From positions 109,501-173,500 of the forward strand of contig CM032124.1 of NCBI GenBank assembly GCA_018894105.1: a DNA stretch of 64,000 bases, written 5' to 3'. The notes beneath the pieces are model-generated. The model was not told where the DNA came from, made no database searches, and saw only the letters and a program-made list of their open reading frames with translations. Both the position numbers and the translations under genes were made by a program. Positions 1-11,309 of the stretch are shown here, in pieces; positions within the stretch are counted from its first letter, which is position 1; each line of letters starts with the position of its first letter. This DNA is from Jacaranda mimosifolia. Lineage: Eukaryota > Streptophyta > Magnoliopsida > Lamiales > Bignoniaceae.

Positions 1-1599
1 TACTCCATTCCATGAGGAACCGTATGAGATATGGTTGCATGTTATTAGGTGCTTGTTAGAGAATAACACACTGAAGGCCCACCAAAGAATCCATTAGACA
101 GCCGTAGTGGAAGGTCAGTAGTGGCAAGTTCTCCAGCTTACGCTAGTGCATATTATTAGTCCTCTAACCTGAGAATCCATGGTAACCTTGTGTCTAGTCC
201 TCATGCTTTGACTCTTCCTTGACCACTTAGCGGGTCTTTTGGGTTGAGGTTGGGTATGAGCTACTTGCATGGAGGTTTGTGAGACCTAAGATGGAATGTG
301 ACTACTCGCTTTTGTGAAGGGCGAGTACATCTCCTATGTATTCTATAATGATCAATTCCAAGAAATCTTTGCACAAGGTGGTGTGGCAATTTGAAAAAAG
401 AGTTTTTGAAAGATGAAGTCACACAAGAAAATCAAACATTGAAAATAGAGACATATATTGAGACTATTAAGGAACCGACAAATATCTTGTCCTAGGCCTC
501 TTTCGAGAGATAGGAGACGGAAGGGCCGTATTTGCACGATAAGTACAGAGCTATAATGGTTCTTCAAAACATTCATTTTGGCCAATTAGTTGGGCTCTAT
601 GGGCTTGAGGTTGGACATCAACTATGGAGATTGGGTACTCTTCAATTAATGAGATTAATTTAATCGAATCGAGTAGTTTAAAAGTTTTTTAAACTAAAAT
701 GAATATATGATATTCAAAAGTTACAAGGAGTTGTGAGCCCATATCAAATGATGGTAGAACATATTAGGATACACACAAAAGCAATTAGCTTCCTAGTTAA
801 TGGAGGAAATTTTCTAAGTGTTAGAAAATATTTCCTAGTGGACCGATTTTAAGGTATCAATTTTGAATGTTAATTTTGGCTTGATTAATTTAAGTGTTAA
901 ATTAATCAATTAATTTAAGAATTTAAATTAGACTAATAATTAAGAAGTTATTTATTTGGTGCCAATATGACCATCAATTAGTCAAGTTAACTTAAGGTGT
1001 TAAGTTAACAAAATTCAAGCTTAAGAGTTGAGCTTGTTTGGCTTATTTGGTGTGTGGATCATATTAATAGAGGCAAACAAGTTTGTTTGCTATGATTTGG
1101 AGATCCACATACACAGAATCTGATTTGGCAAATTTTTCTAGGGAGATCCAGAAATCTTTTTTATCCAAATTTTTTACTGTGTTTCTTACAAGGTTTTAAA
1201 AGGTTGCAGTATTTTTTTCGTGAATTTTGGAGTAATTTTGATTAGGTTAAAAATCACTTCATTCCTGCTGCGCGATTTCTAGCAAATTCTAGATTAGTGA
1301 AAGGTTCACGAGTTTTTCCTTAGGTTTAGCATTTCAAGGTAACACTTTATCTAAATCTAGATCTTAGGCATGATTTGATCCCAGTTAGTATGTAAGTACT
1401 AGTTTATTAAGCTTTTAAAGTTTTAAAATTGAATCCTAATGCTTTACTTGCTTTCAAATTAGATGGGCAATGGCCCCCTAATCTCGAACTTCCTAGCAGA
1501 TAACTAGAGACATGCATATGTCAAATACTTCTGGGAAAATGGAACATGGGACATGAAAATATTATCTGAAGCTCTCCCTTGCACGCAATTCATAATATT
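1..1599. other. Unassigned AT-rich stretch, no gene seen
   Basis: No open frame with recognisable protein similarity was found on either strand. The DNA is AT-rich with runs such as repeated TTAATTTAA words at 650-960. It could be the non-coding part of an old LTR retrotransposon, but I could not find paired repeats, a primer-binding site or a coding remnant, so it is left unassigned. Confidence 0.5.
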
Positions 1600-3390
1600 A
1601 CTTAGATTCCTTTTGAAGTTGGTGGGGAAGACAAGCTAATATGGAAACTCTCCAATGATGGCTCCTTTTATACTAAGGGTACATGGCATGCTATTCAAAA
1701 GATAAAAGCAACCTAATAGATTTTTTGTGACATATGGTGCCCCTATGTCCCTACTAAGACATCGGTCTTTATTTGGTGACTGATGAAGAATTAGATCCCA
1801 TTGATACTCAAATGTAATCGAAAGGTATTGATATTGCCTCTAAATGCATGTGTTGTGTAAATACAGAATCAATTCACCATGTTTTCTTAAAGGATGAGCC
1901 AGCCCAAAAGGTCTAGAGCTACTTTATGAATTTGTTCAATATGGAGCTCCAGTATACATCTAGCATCATTCTGATACTGAACTATTGGAGAGCATTAGCA
2001 CAAAGCAGACACCACATTCGATTTATCATTGCCATTCTCATCTATTGGTTCCTGTCTAGAGCTGGAGGATTAGCTTGAAATGATACTGGGGAAGTACTTT
2101 TTGCATTTTTTGAAGGCATGGGACACACCACCAATGTATTGGCTAAGCTATGGGCTCAAGATAAAGGGCTTAAAATCTGCAATGATAGAGGGTTTGATCA
2201 CAGGTAGATTTAAACAAACGCAAAAGTCCTTATTGCTATGTTAAATAAACCACATAAAGTTACTTGGCACCTTCAGCATGTGATCATAAAGATTCATCGC
2301 AAATTGGATAACCTCAATCATGAAATCTCTCATATATTTCAAGAAAGAAACAAGGCAGTGGATTAGCTAGCTAACAAAGGGTGTAAAATGAGTTATAAAA
2401 TTCTAGAGAAGAAGAAAATCGATGGAGACCGCGGCATCATCCGATGTGATAAATGGAACTTCTATACATCAGAACGCGATGATCCTCTCTATTCAGAGAA
2501 CCATATACTCCTGTGTGGGGATTGAATCTGTCTTTTATTTCTATTACTGGATTAAAGCCAATTTGAATGACAAAAGCTGCTTCCATGCATGCTGGAATTG
2601 ATGTTGGGCTGGCAAAAGTAAGAAAGCTTCCTATGAAGCTATTGAAGACCTCTATGCGGGCTGAGGAACGTCTATTGAAGGGTTTATGGATGCCTTTATT
2701 TAGACTATATTGGGCTGGACACTTGGGCCGTGTCAAATGGGCTTGACACCGATTAGGCCAGGATACTAATTGATACAAATGTTGTTGGATCTAATTACTA
2801 GACTCAATTAGCCAAGACTACTGGGGCTGAGAATGACTAGCTGAACTATTGGCTGGCTAGCTATTTTGCTGAAATGGGCCCTTACACATAGGACTTTGAT
2901 TAGTAGGCTGATTGCTAGAATATGGGTTGAAATTCATTTGAACTAAACTAAAGCAACCTGACTCTTGAATTCGTGATCTTGGCTGACAATAGTTGGGCCG
3001 CAGCTGATTGTAGGATAGGCTGGAGAGACAAGGATCGAATGAATGGTGGGCTTCAAGAAATTGATTCAAAAATGTATGTTGCTGGCCTCAAACCTGGGCT
3101 CATGCAGAATGATAGTGTAGCTTTTACTAATTGGGCTATACGTGATCTTCAACTTCCAATTAATTTTCAGTAAGAAAAGATATAAGCCTAAGGGAGAGCA
3201 AGAACAAAAACCTTAGTGTTCCTTGCCACATGTAGAGGAATTAAAGATCATCTATAAAGGATGAGTCCTCTTTGTTCATTGCTTTTTATTTAAACTTTTG
3301 GTCTTTTATTTTGTTCAAATAATATACATAATAGGGATCCATGCTAAACCCCTCGCCATGGCACAAGCGGCTTTTTTGAGAAAAATAAAA
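1600..3390 (+). mobile_element. Decayed LINE (non-LTR retrotransposon) 3' half, copy A
   Basis: Broken plus-strand frames at about 1640-2060 resemble the zinc-binding region that follows reverse transcriptase in plant LINEs: DKLIWKLSNDGSF is followed by a Trp- and Cys-containing stretch. A weak RNase H-like tail (LANKGCKM, then IIRCDKWNF) lies at about 2340-2460. The 3' end reads CCTCGCCATGGCACAAGCGG and runs into an A-rich tract at 3381-3390, matching the ends of copies B and C. Many stops and frameshifts mean it cannot be active. The stretch 2530-3200 has no counterpart in the other copies and may be an insertion. Family assignment is by conceptual translation only. Confidence 0.65.
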
Positions 3391-3533
3391 ACCCTAAACC
3401 CTAAACCCCAGACCCCCAGCCCAGAACACTGAATCCTAAACCTTTGCTTCGAACCCTAAACTCCAAGCTCTGAACCCTAAACCATAAACTTAAACCCTTA
3501 GCCCTAAATCTTAAACCTCAAATCCTATACAAG
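3391..3533 (+). repeat. Degenerate telomere-like repeat block 1 (CCCTAAA)n
   Basis: This block directly follows the A-rich tail of LINE copy A. It opens with ACCCTAAACCCTAAACCCC and then continues as degraded units (AACCCTAAA, ACCATAAACTTAAACCC, CCCTAAATCTTAAACC) until LINE copy B begins near 3537. The C-rich strand is the top strand. It is a plant telomere-type motif at an internal position. Confidence 0.75.
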
Positions 3534-4805
3534 CTAATATGGAAGCCTTCAAAAAAAGGTAAATTCTCCATCAAATCTGCTTGGAGTAGCATTAGAACTA
3601 TTCAGCCACTGCAACCCCTTATGAAAACAATTTGGTTATACTATTTATCTCCCATTATTTCAATCTTCATCTGGAGATTATTGAACAATTGGATACCAGT
3701 TGATGAAAGGATGAAATAGAAAGGAGTTTATGTTGTTCCTAAATGTATGCTGCTGTAATTTGGAAACTATCTAGAATTTATTTCTGGTTGGAGAAAAAGT
3801 ACAGAAAGTATGGAAGTATTTTGCAGATTTATTTCATTTCACACTTCCCTTTACATAGAATGTTTCACTAATGATTCAGGCATGGATTTCCACAGTCACT
3901 GGGATAATTTTTGGACATATTGGAGTTTTGATTCCTCTTCTAATATTATGGCACACTTGGGAGGCTAGAAATGATGCTAAGTATAAAGACAAGAACTTCA
4001 ATAGTAGTAGAATTATCTGGAAAGTGTTGGATGCTATCCAGGTAATACCTAATGGAAAGGGCTTCAAAATTGAGCAGTGAAAAGGAGACTTGCACAAAGG
4101 AAGATAGTTGGGATGTTATTTTTAGAAGCAAAGATATGAGCATGTTATTTATGTTCATTGGATGAAACCTATAAATCCATGGAAGAAATTAAATATATGA
4201 TGGAGCTGTAAGAGGCAATCATAGAATAGCAGGTGCAAGAGGCGTTCTAAGAGATGAAAATAGAGAAGTGATTTTTGTATATTATTCATCTTTGGGAGTT
4301 CAGACAAATATATTTGCAGAACTATCTATGGTTCAACAAGGACTGGAATTATATCTCTAGAAAACTTTCCAACATTTAGATTGAAATAGATGCACAAGCG
4401 GTCATTCAAATCATCAATTCAAATGTAATAGGTTTTTGGCAGTATTGTTATGTTCTCTGCAACATTAGAAGATTAATGTCCTTAATGCATGTTCGAATTT
4501 CATATATTTATCAAGAAGAAAATACAGTAGCAGATGCATTGGCAAATCAAGCTTGCAATTTACTTCAATCAGTAGTCTTTGGAAATCACATCAAATATAA
4601 TGGAGAATTTTAGGTTTATCGGAGCTGATAAGTGGAATTTGCCTTCTTTTAGATTTAAGTTATCTTAGATAGATTCGTTGAGTTTGATCTTTTAATTTCA
4701 TTGTTTTGAAACATTTGTAATAATTTATTTTGAGTTATTAATAAACAAGTAGGAGTCCGCCTAACCCTTGGCCATGGCACTGGTAGCTTTAGCCAAAAAA
4801 AAAAA
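3534..4805 (+). mobile_element. Decayed LINE 3' end, copy B
   Basis: Plus-strand remnant of the same LINE family as copies A and C. It begins with a zinc-binding region (KLIWKPSKKGKFSIKSAW near 3540, IFIWRLLNNWIPVDERM near 3650). Next comes a segment at 3871-4080 with WEARNDAKY, shared almost word for word with copy C. An RNase H remnant follows (VADALANQA near 4530). The 3' end reads CTTGGCCATGGCACTGGTAGC and finishes in an A run at 4795-4805. The 5' part is missing, as is usual for LINE insertions. Several frameshifts and stops are present. Confidence 0.72.
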
Positions 4806-4862
4806 TCATGAACCTTGAACCTTAAACTTTAAAACCACTAAACCCTAACCCTAAACCCACAT
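4806..4862 (+). repeat. Degenerate telomere-like repeat block 2
   Basis: A short block between the A run of LINE copy B and the start of copy C. It contains ACTAAACCCTAACCCTAAACCC plus degraded AACCTTAAAC units. The C-rich strand is on top, the same orientation as blocks 1 and 3. Confidence 0.7.
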
Positions 4863-5868
4863 CTCCTATTTGTAGACATGTTTCAGATTTCCTTACCAAC
4901 TACTGAAAATATCTTATTGATGATCCAAGCATGGATTTCTTCAACTGCAGTTGAAACTATTGGACATATTAGAGAAGTAATTCTTATATTGATTCTATGG
5001 CATAGATGGGAAGCTAGGAATGATGCAAAGTATAGAAACAAACCTTTCATGAGCAGCAAAATTATGTGGCTAGTGCTTCATTCAATACATGTTATGTTCA
5101 AGGCAAATGGATTCAAAATCGAACATTGGAAAGGGGATGTGCAATTAGGAAGGTAACTGAGATGTTCATTTTATCAACAAAAAAAAAAAGCAAGAGCAAA
5201 TTACTCTTGTTAAATAGATTAAGCCTAAGGATACATAGTTTAAGTTAAATACAAATAAGGCAACAAAATGGAATCCAGGCCCAGTTGGAGCAAGAGGTTT
5301 GATTAGAGATCACAATGGTAATGTTCTTTTTACATTTCATGATTGTATTAGAGAATAAACAAGCATGTTTCCTAAGTTGTATACAGTGTAAAAATGCTTG
5401 CAACTTTGTGCTAGGAAAGGAATGAGACAATTTTGGTTGGAAATGGATGCAAAAGCTACCACCAAGCTCATCAAATCAAATTCTGCATGACCGTGGCAGC
5501 TTTATCATTTGCTTTGCAACATCAAAAAGCTTATGCCAATTCTATCAGTACATATCTCCAACATCCTTTGAGAAAGCAACCAAGCGGCAAATTTTTTGAC
5601 AAATAAAGTATGCAATACACAGTAATCTAAAGAGTTGATATCTCAGCAACATCAAGGAAGAATTGTAGGCTTAACTAAATTAGAAAAATAGGGTTTTCTA
5701 TCTTTTAGATGTAAATTTGCATAGTATTTAGTTGGAATTTTATCTTTTGATTTTGATTGATTTGAACATTGATATAATTTTGATTTTTAGTTAATAAATT
5801 GGTAGGGGTCTACTTAACCCCTTACCAAGACATTAGCAGCTTTTCTTGAAAAAAAAAAAAAAAAAAAA
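4863..5868 (+). mobile_element. Decayed LINE 3' end, copy C
   Basis: Third copy of the LINE family. The frame at 4878-5156 (MIQAWISS, then WEARNDAKYRNK) is closely related to 3871-4080 of copy B. Further on, an RNase H-like remnant (IEIDAKATTKLIKSNS) spans about 5430-5640. The 3' end reads CCTTACCAAGACATTAGCAGC and ends in a 20-nt A run at 5849-5868. Both conserved flanks (3'-UTR word and A run) make the shared family clear; coding capacity is lost. Confidence 0.72.
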
Positions 5869-5912
5869 CTAAACCTTTACTCTTGCTCTAAACCTTAACC
5901 CTAAACCCTAAA
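5869..5912 (+). repeat. Degenerate telomere-like repeat block 3
   Basis: It follows the A run of LINE copy C and contains CCTTAACCCTAAACCCTAAAC. It is immediately succeeded by the first unit of the ~188-bp satellite. The C-rich strand is on top. Confidence 0.72.
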
Positions 5913-8818
5913 CATAAGTTGAGGCATTGAACAAAGGGCCTTGAAAGTCGAGTTTTCTTAAAATATTTTTGTGGGTAGAGTTTTAGGAATGTTTCAATCA
6001 AGTTTCATCGACAGAAAGTTTTTTTAAGTTAGAAACAGTGAAGATATTTGGAGACCTACAGAGTAGCAGCAAAACACTTTAAGTGCCACGAGTAGTGATT
6101 TGAGATATTAAGCAGAGGGCTACAGAAATCTATTTTCTGAAAACGTTCTTGAGGAGTGTTCTTTGGAGTTTCAAAAATATTCAACCACGTTTCACCAGTA
6201 GAGAGTTCTGTTTGAGTCAAAAATATAAAATAATTTTAGAGAGCAACAGTGTACTGGCCAACCACTCTTAATGCCACGAGTCATAACTTAAGGCATTGGG
6301 GGTTTAGCAGTCAAGTTTTTCGAAAATGTTCTTGTAGGATGTTTCTCAATGTTTTTTATTATCTCCACCAACTTTAACTAATAGATAGTTCTGTTTAAGT
6401 GAAAAATAATGAAGATGTTTAAAGAGTAACGGTGCACTAGTCAAGCACACTAAGTGCTACGTGTCACGATATAAGGTATTGAGCAGAGGATTTTTGCAGT
6501 CAAGTTTTCATAAAATGATTTCATGGGGTGTTTCTCAAAGTTTCAGAAATAATTCCACCAAGTTTTATGTAGTGGCCTAGTACGCTAAGTACAAGGAAAT
6601 GTGACTTGAGACATTGAGCATAGGGTTGTGCCAGTCGAGTTTTTCGAAAATGTTTTAGTGAGGTGTTCCTTAGAACTTTTAGAAATGTTTCCACTAAGTT
6701 TCATTAACAAAAAATTCCATTTATGTCAAAAACAACAAAGATGTTTAGAGAGCACCTGTGTATTGGCCAAGCACTCTAAGTGCCATGAGTCACAACTTGA
6801 GGCATGAGAAGAGGGCCTTGGTAGTCAAGTTTTCTAAAAATATTTTTGTGGGGCGTTCCTTGGAGTTTTGGAAAATTTTCTACAAAGTTTCACCAAAAGA
6901 CAGTTCTTTGAAGTTGGAAATAATGAAGATGTGTGGAGAGCAGCGGCATAATGGCCAAGCACTCTAAGTGCCACAAGTCGTGATTTAAGGCATTGAGCAT
7001 ATGGCTTTAAAAGTCTAGTTTTCTAGATATATTTTTTTAGGACATTTCTTGGAGTTTCAGGAATGTTTTAATCAAGTTTCACTTGCAAGAAATTTTTCCT
7101 AAGTCAAAAACAGCAAAGATGTGTACAAAGTGGCAATGTAATGGCAAAGCACTCTAAGTGCCACGAATCACTTTTGAGCCATAAGCAAAGGACTTTGGCA
7201 ATGTAGTTTATTGAAAATATTTTCACAAAGATTCACCAGCAGACAGTTTGTTTAAGTCAAAATTTGTCAAAAATGTTTAGACAGCAACGATGCAATGTCC
7301 AAACACTCTAAATGCCACGAGTCACAACTTAAGGTGTTAAGCAAAGGGCTTTTGTAGTCAAGTTTTCCAAAAATATTTTTGTGGCATGTTCATTGGAGTT
7401 TGGGAATATTTCCATAAAGTTTCATGGGAAAACAATTCTGTTTGAGTCCAAAATAGTGAAGATGTTCAGAGAGCAGTGATGCTATGTCTAAGAAGTCTGA
7501 GTGCCATGAATTGCAAGTTGAGGTGTTGAATTGAGGGCTTTTGAAGTCTAGTTTTCCTAAAATAATTTTTATGAGGTGTTCCTCCGAATTTGGAGAATGT
7601 TTCAACCAAGTTTCACCATCAAATAATTCTATTAAGTCGAAAACAAAAAAGATTTTTGCAGAGCAACAATGAAGTGGCAAAGCACTCTAAGTGCCACAAG
7701 TCACAAGTTTAGGCATTAAGCAAAGGGTTTTGGCAGTCGAGTTTTCTAAAAATATTTTTGTGGGGCCTTTCTCAAAGTTCTGAAAATATTTTACCAAGTT
7801 TCACTAGCAGACAGTTTTGTTGAGTCAAAAATAACAAAGATGTTTAGAGAGTGGCAATGTAATTGCCAAGCATTCTAAGTGCATGAGTTGTGACTAGAGG
7901 CAATGAGCAGAAGGCTTTGGAAGTATATTTTTTATAATATTTTTGTAAGGTGTTCCTTGAAGTTTTGTGAATGTTTTCACTAAATTTTATCAGCATAAAA
8001 TTTTATTTAAGTCAGAAATGCCCAAATGTTTAAACAATAGTGGTGCATTAGCCAAGCATTCTAAGTGCCATGAGTCACGACTTGAGGCATTGAGCAGATG
8101 GCTTTAGCATTTGAGTTTCTAGAAAATGTTTTGTGGGGAAGATCAGCGATGCAATAGTCAAGCACTCTGAGTGCCACAAGTTGTGACTTATGGCATGTAG
8201 CAGAGGGCTTCAGTAGTCGAATTTTCTAAAAATATTTTTGTGGGGTGCTTCTTTGTGTTTAAGAGTGTTTCCACCAAGTTTCATAGACAAAAAGTTCCAT
8301 TTTAGTCAGAAATGACAAAGATGAGTGGCTATGCAATGGCCATGCACTCTAAATGCCACAAGTCACGATCTAAGGCTTTAAGCAAAAGGCTTTCCAAATT
8401 GAGTTTTAAGAAAATATTTTTGTAGGGTGTTTCTTGTGGTTTTTGGAATGTTTTCCACCAAAATTCACCAGCGAACACAATGGTGCCGTGATCAAGCACT
8501 TTAAGTGCCACGAGTTGTGAGTTGAGGTATTCAACAAAGGGCTTTGTCAATCTAATTTTCTAAAAATTATTTTTGTAGGGTGCTCCTTGGAGTTTTGGGA
8601 ATGTTTCCACCAAGCTTCATTAGCAAATAATTCCATATGAGTCGAAACGACCAAGATGTTTAGAGAGCGATAATGATGTGGCGAAGCACTCTAAGTGCCT
8701 CAAGTCGCGACTTGAGTCCTTGAGCAGAGTAATTTGATAGTTAAGTTTTCTAAAAATACTTTTGTTGGGTGCTCCTTGGAGTTTTGGAATGTTTCCATCA
8801 AGTTCCACCAACAAACAA
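5913..8818. repeat. ~188-bp tandem satellite array, main block
   Basis: About 16 diverged head-to-tail units carry the anchor AAGCACTCTAAGTGCCACGA. Anchor positions (AAGTGCCAC or variant) fall at 6081, 6269, 6452, 6587, 6778, 6966, 7156, 7310, 7499, 7689, 7877, 8063, 8169, 8351, 8503 and 8693. Most spacings are 182-191 bp; four units are shortened (135, 154, 106 and 152 bp). Other shared words are TTGAGCAGAGGGCTTTGGCAG, TTTTTGTGGGGTGTTCCTTG and TTCCACCAAGTTTCACCAGC. Every translated frame within the array is a by-product of the repeat. The length is typical of nucleosome-sized plant satellites. Confidence 0.88.
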
Positions 8819-9200
8819 ATACCTAACCCAATCCTTTTCGTGCCCATATAATTGATATCAAACAATAAATAAGAATTTGATGTATAGACAATGAATGCAT
8901 AAAAATGAAATAACAATAATTTATATTTTAAATTCATATATATGGGTGTGTAGGTGCGAGTGCAAGTGTAAAATTCTATTGTGAAGTTAATTTTATTAAA
9001 GATTAAATATCAATTATCAAACTTTTAATCTCCGATTCACAAAAAATAATTAAGGTTTCAAAGGTATATATATTTCATTGTCATTTCAATTAAAACAAAT
9101 ATTCCAACCCAATTTTATTCATTCGTAAATAAATGACTAAGTGTATAGGTGAGTGTGTGTTGTTTGCATCGACGTGTTTGGCCTAGTGAATTATATTTAA
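8819..9200. other. AT-rich interruption of the satellite
   Basis: The satellite stops near 8818 and resumes near 9201 (CTTGGCCAAGCACTCC). The intervening ~380 bp are AT-rich, unrelated to the satellite and show no coding frame. I found no terminal inverted repeats or clear target duplication, so it could be an insertion or a deletion/fusion scar. Confidence 0.6.
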
Positions 9201-9570
9201 TACTTGGCCAAGCACTCCAAGTGGTACGAGTTGCAACTTGAGGCATTGAGCCGAGGGTTTTCACAATCAAGCATGCTAAAAAAGTTTTTCTAGAGTGTTC
9301 CTCATAGCTTTAGAATGTCTTGACCAAATTTCATCTATAGATAGTCCCATTTCAATAAGAAACAACAAAGATGTTTAGAGAGCGACTAGCAATAACCAAG
9401 CAATCTAAGTGCCGTGAGTTGCGACCTAAGGCATTGATCAGAAAGCTTTGGTAGTAGATTTTTTGAACTGTCTTTTCACTTCCTTGGAGTTTTTGGATTT
9501 TTTCTACCAAGATTTTCCATTAGATAGTTCAGTTTAGAAATCGACAAAGATTTTTAGAGAGCAAAAGAAC
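9201..9570. repeat. ~188-bp satellite, two further units
   Basis: Two more units of the array at 5913-8818, with anchors at 9219 and 9407 (188 bp apart). They share the phase and words of the main block, and the similarity fades out after about 9570. Confidence 0.8.
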
Positions 9571-9706
9571 ATTATATGACATGACTTTGATACTAACTTA
9601 AAGTAGATTCTCTAAATGCTTGAGGAGAAATACCTCCTTTGCCATGTATATGTACACAAAATGATGAAGGAAACTCAATATTCATACTTATCTTTTATGC
9701 TAAGTA

Positions 9707-10084
9707 CATGGAATCAATGACGGAGCTAGGGGGGTTGACAGCCACCCCCCTCAAAATATTAAAATTTTATTTTTGATATTAAAATTTTTAAAATATTATA
9801 TTGTTGTCCCCCTCAAAATATTAAAACTATACTAAAATTTTTAAAATGTTACACTTTTGCCCCCCCCTCAAAATATTAAAACTTCATTTTTTATATTAAA
9901 AATTTTAAAATATTACACTTTTACCTTCCTCAAATTATAAATTTGTCTCTCCTCTTATTGAAAATATGTCTTTTGCCCCATTATACTTCTTTGTATATAT
10001 GTGTAATTAAAAAAATCATATTTTTTATAATTTGAAATTTCGCTCCCCCTAAACAAAATTTCTGACTTCATCCCTGCATGAAAT
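9707..10084. mobile_element. hAT-like miniature transposon with internal repeats
   Basis: Imperfect terminal inverted repeats lie at 9715 (CAATGACGGAGCTAGG) and 10076 (reverse complement CAGGGATGAAGTCAGA). They are flanked by near-identical 8-bp repeats, CATGGAAT at 9707-9714 and CATGAAAT at 10077-10084. The interior is AT-rich and carries about three copies of a ~65-bp unit built on CCCCCTCAAAATATTAAAA. There is no coding capacity. The 8-bp duplication fits the hAT superfamily. Confidence 0.62.
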
Positions 10085-11309
10085 GAATCAAAGTATAGGG
10101 CTATCCGTTAGCATAAATCAATAGATATCAACGTATCAATAATTGCTATAGTAAGGTCCATTATTTGCGGTTGAAGTTAACATGGTCACGATTTATTTGT
10201 ACTCTTTTATATGGATTTTTTTGGGCGGAGGACTTCTTCTTAACAATTGACATAGGACCAACCTTTCTACTAATTGACCCATCAAACAAAATGGGGCCCC
10301 AGTACAGGGTTAAATTTTGTCGGGAAGAGCTTCATCTAATGTGAGTTTATGTAGTTCAATTGGGTGACGTCCTGAATCAGATAGAACTATAGTGTCTCTG
10401 ATTCAGTTTTGCCTTTGCTTCATGATGATAAATGGTTCAAGCATTTCTTGCGATTTCTTGGACAACGTTTTCTTTTTCCCCCCTTTTTGGATAATTTCTT
10501 AGACAACGTTGTCGTTGCATGAAGTTTAAATGTATTTCTGTCTCTAATATAATTGGGGGACCCATACGAAGGTATGCATATCTTCTACTGCTTAGCCGAA
10601 CTCTTTTTGTTGCTTTCTCTGTATTACAACATAATTACGGCATGTAGTACATGCCTTTCCTTTTCTGGTACAATTTTAGAGATGCAATTAATTTGATCTC
10701 GAGGTTATGCACGGTTTAGGTGCAATTTTGATCTCAGGCAAACTTTTTACATTTGATGGATGAGGCAAAGTTATTGTGCTCGTTTCATCCCCAATTGATT
10801 TATTTATTCTTTTCTCTTTGCAGTACAGTTTTCATTTTGTCATTCTGCTTATTATACCTTTACTGAAATTACTTGATATGTATACATGCATTTAATCCCA
10901 GTGCAATGTGAGGAAATGACGGTCCAACGCACCACGGTATAGGATTTCCAAAATCTCTCCTACCAAGAAACAAAATCCTTAAATCCCTCTATTTTGCTCC
11001 AATTTCACACCCAACTGACAGTGCCCTAAAATATAACTGGCTACCAACTTCCAATTTCTTCAGTACTAGTAATAGATATTCTTGGTTTATGCAATTCATT
11101 TTTTCTAAGATTTCAGCACAAAATTGAAAAACGTAGCTCAACAATTGATCCAGTACTTGTCCATTTTAAGATACATATATAGGCGAGAGAGTAATCTAAT
11201 ATGCCATGTTATGCAGTTGTAATAAAAACTGCAGCAAGCCAGCAGACGACGATCGACATTGGGTGTTGTCAGCAGCTGTATATATAAAATATAATTAAGC
11301 TATTGTTTT
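10085..11309. other. Intergenic region downstream of ABCG11, no gene seen
   Basis: AT-rich DNA between the miniature element and the stop codon of the minus-strand transporter gene. The portion nearest 11309 is expected to hold the transporter's 3' UTR and polyadenylation signals, which cannot be placed without transcripts. No open frame of interest was found. Confidence 0.5.

Noticed and set aside
5913..8937. Short open frames inside the satellite (for example 7390-7680 and 8620-8937)
   Set aside because: They translate the repeat unit and recur with its period; no coding signature.
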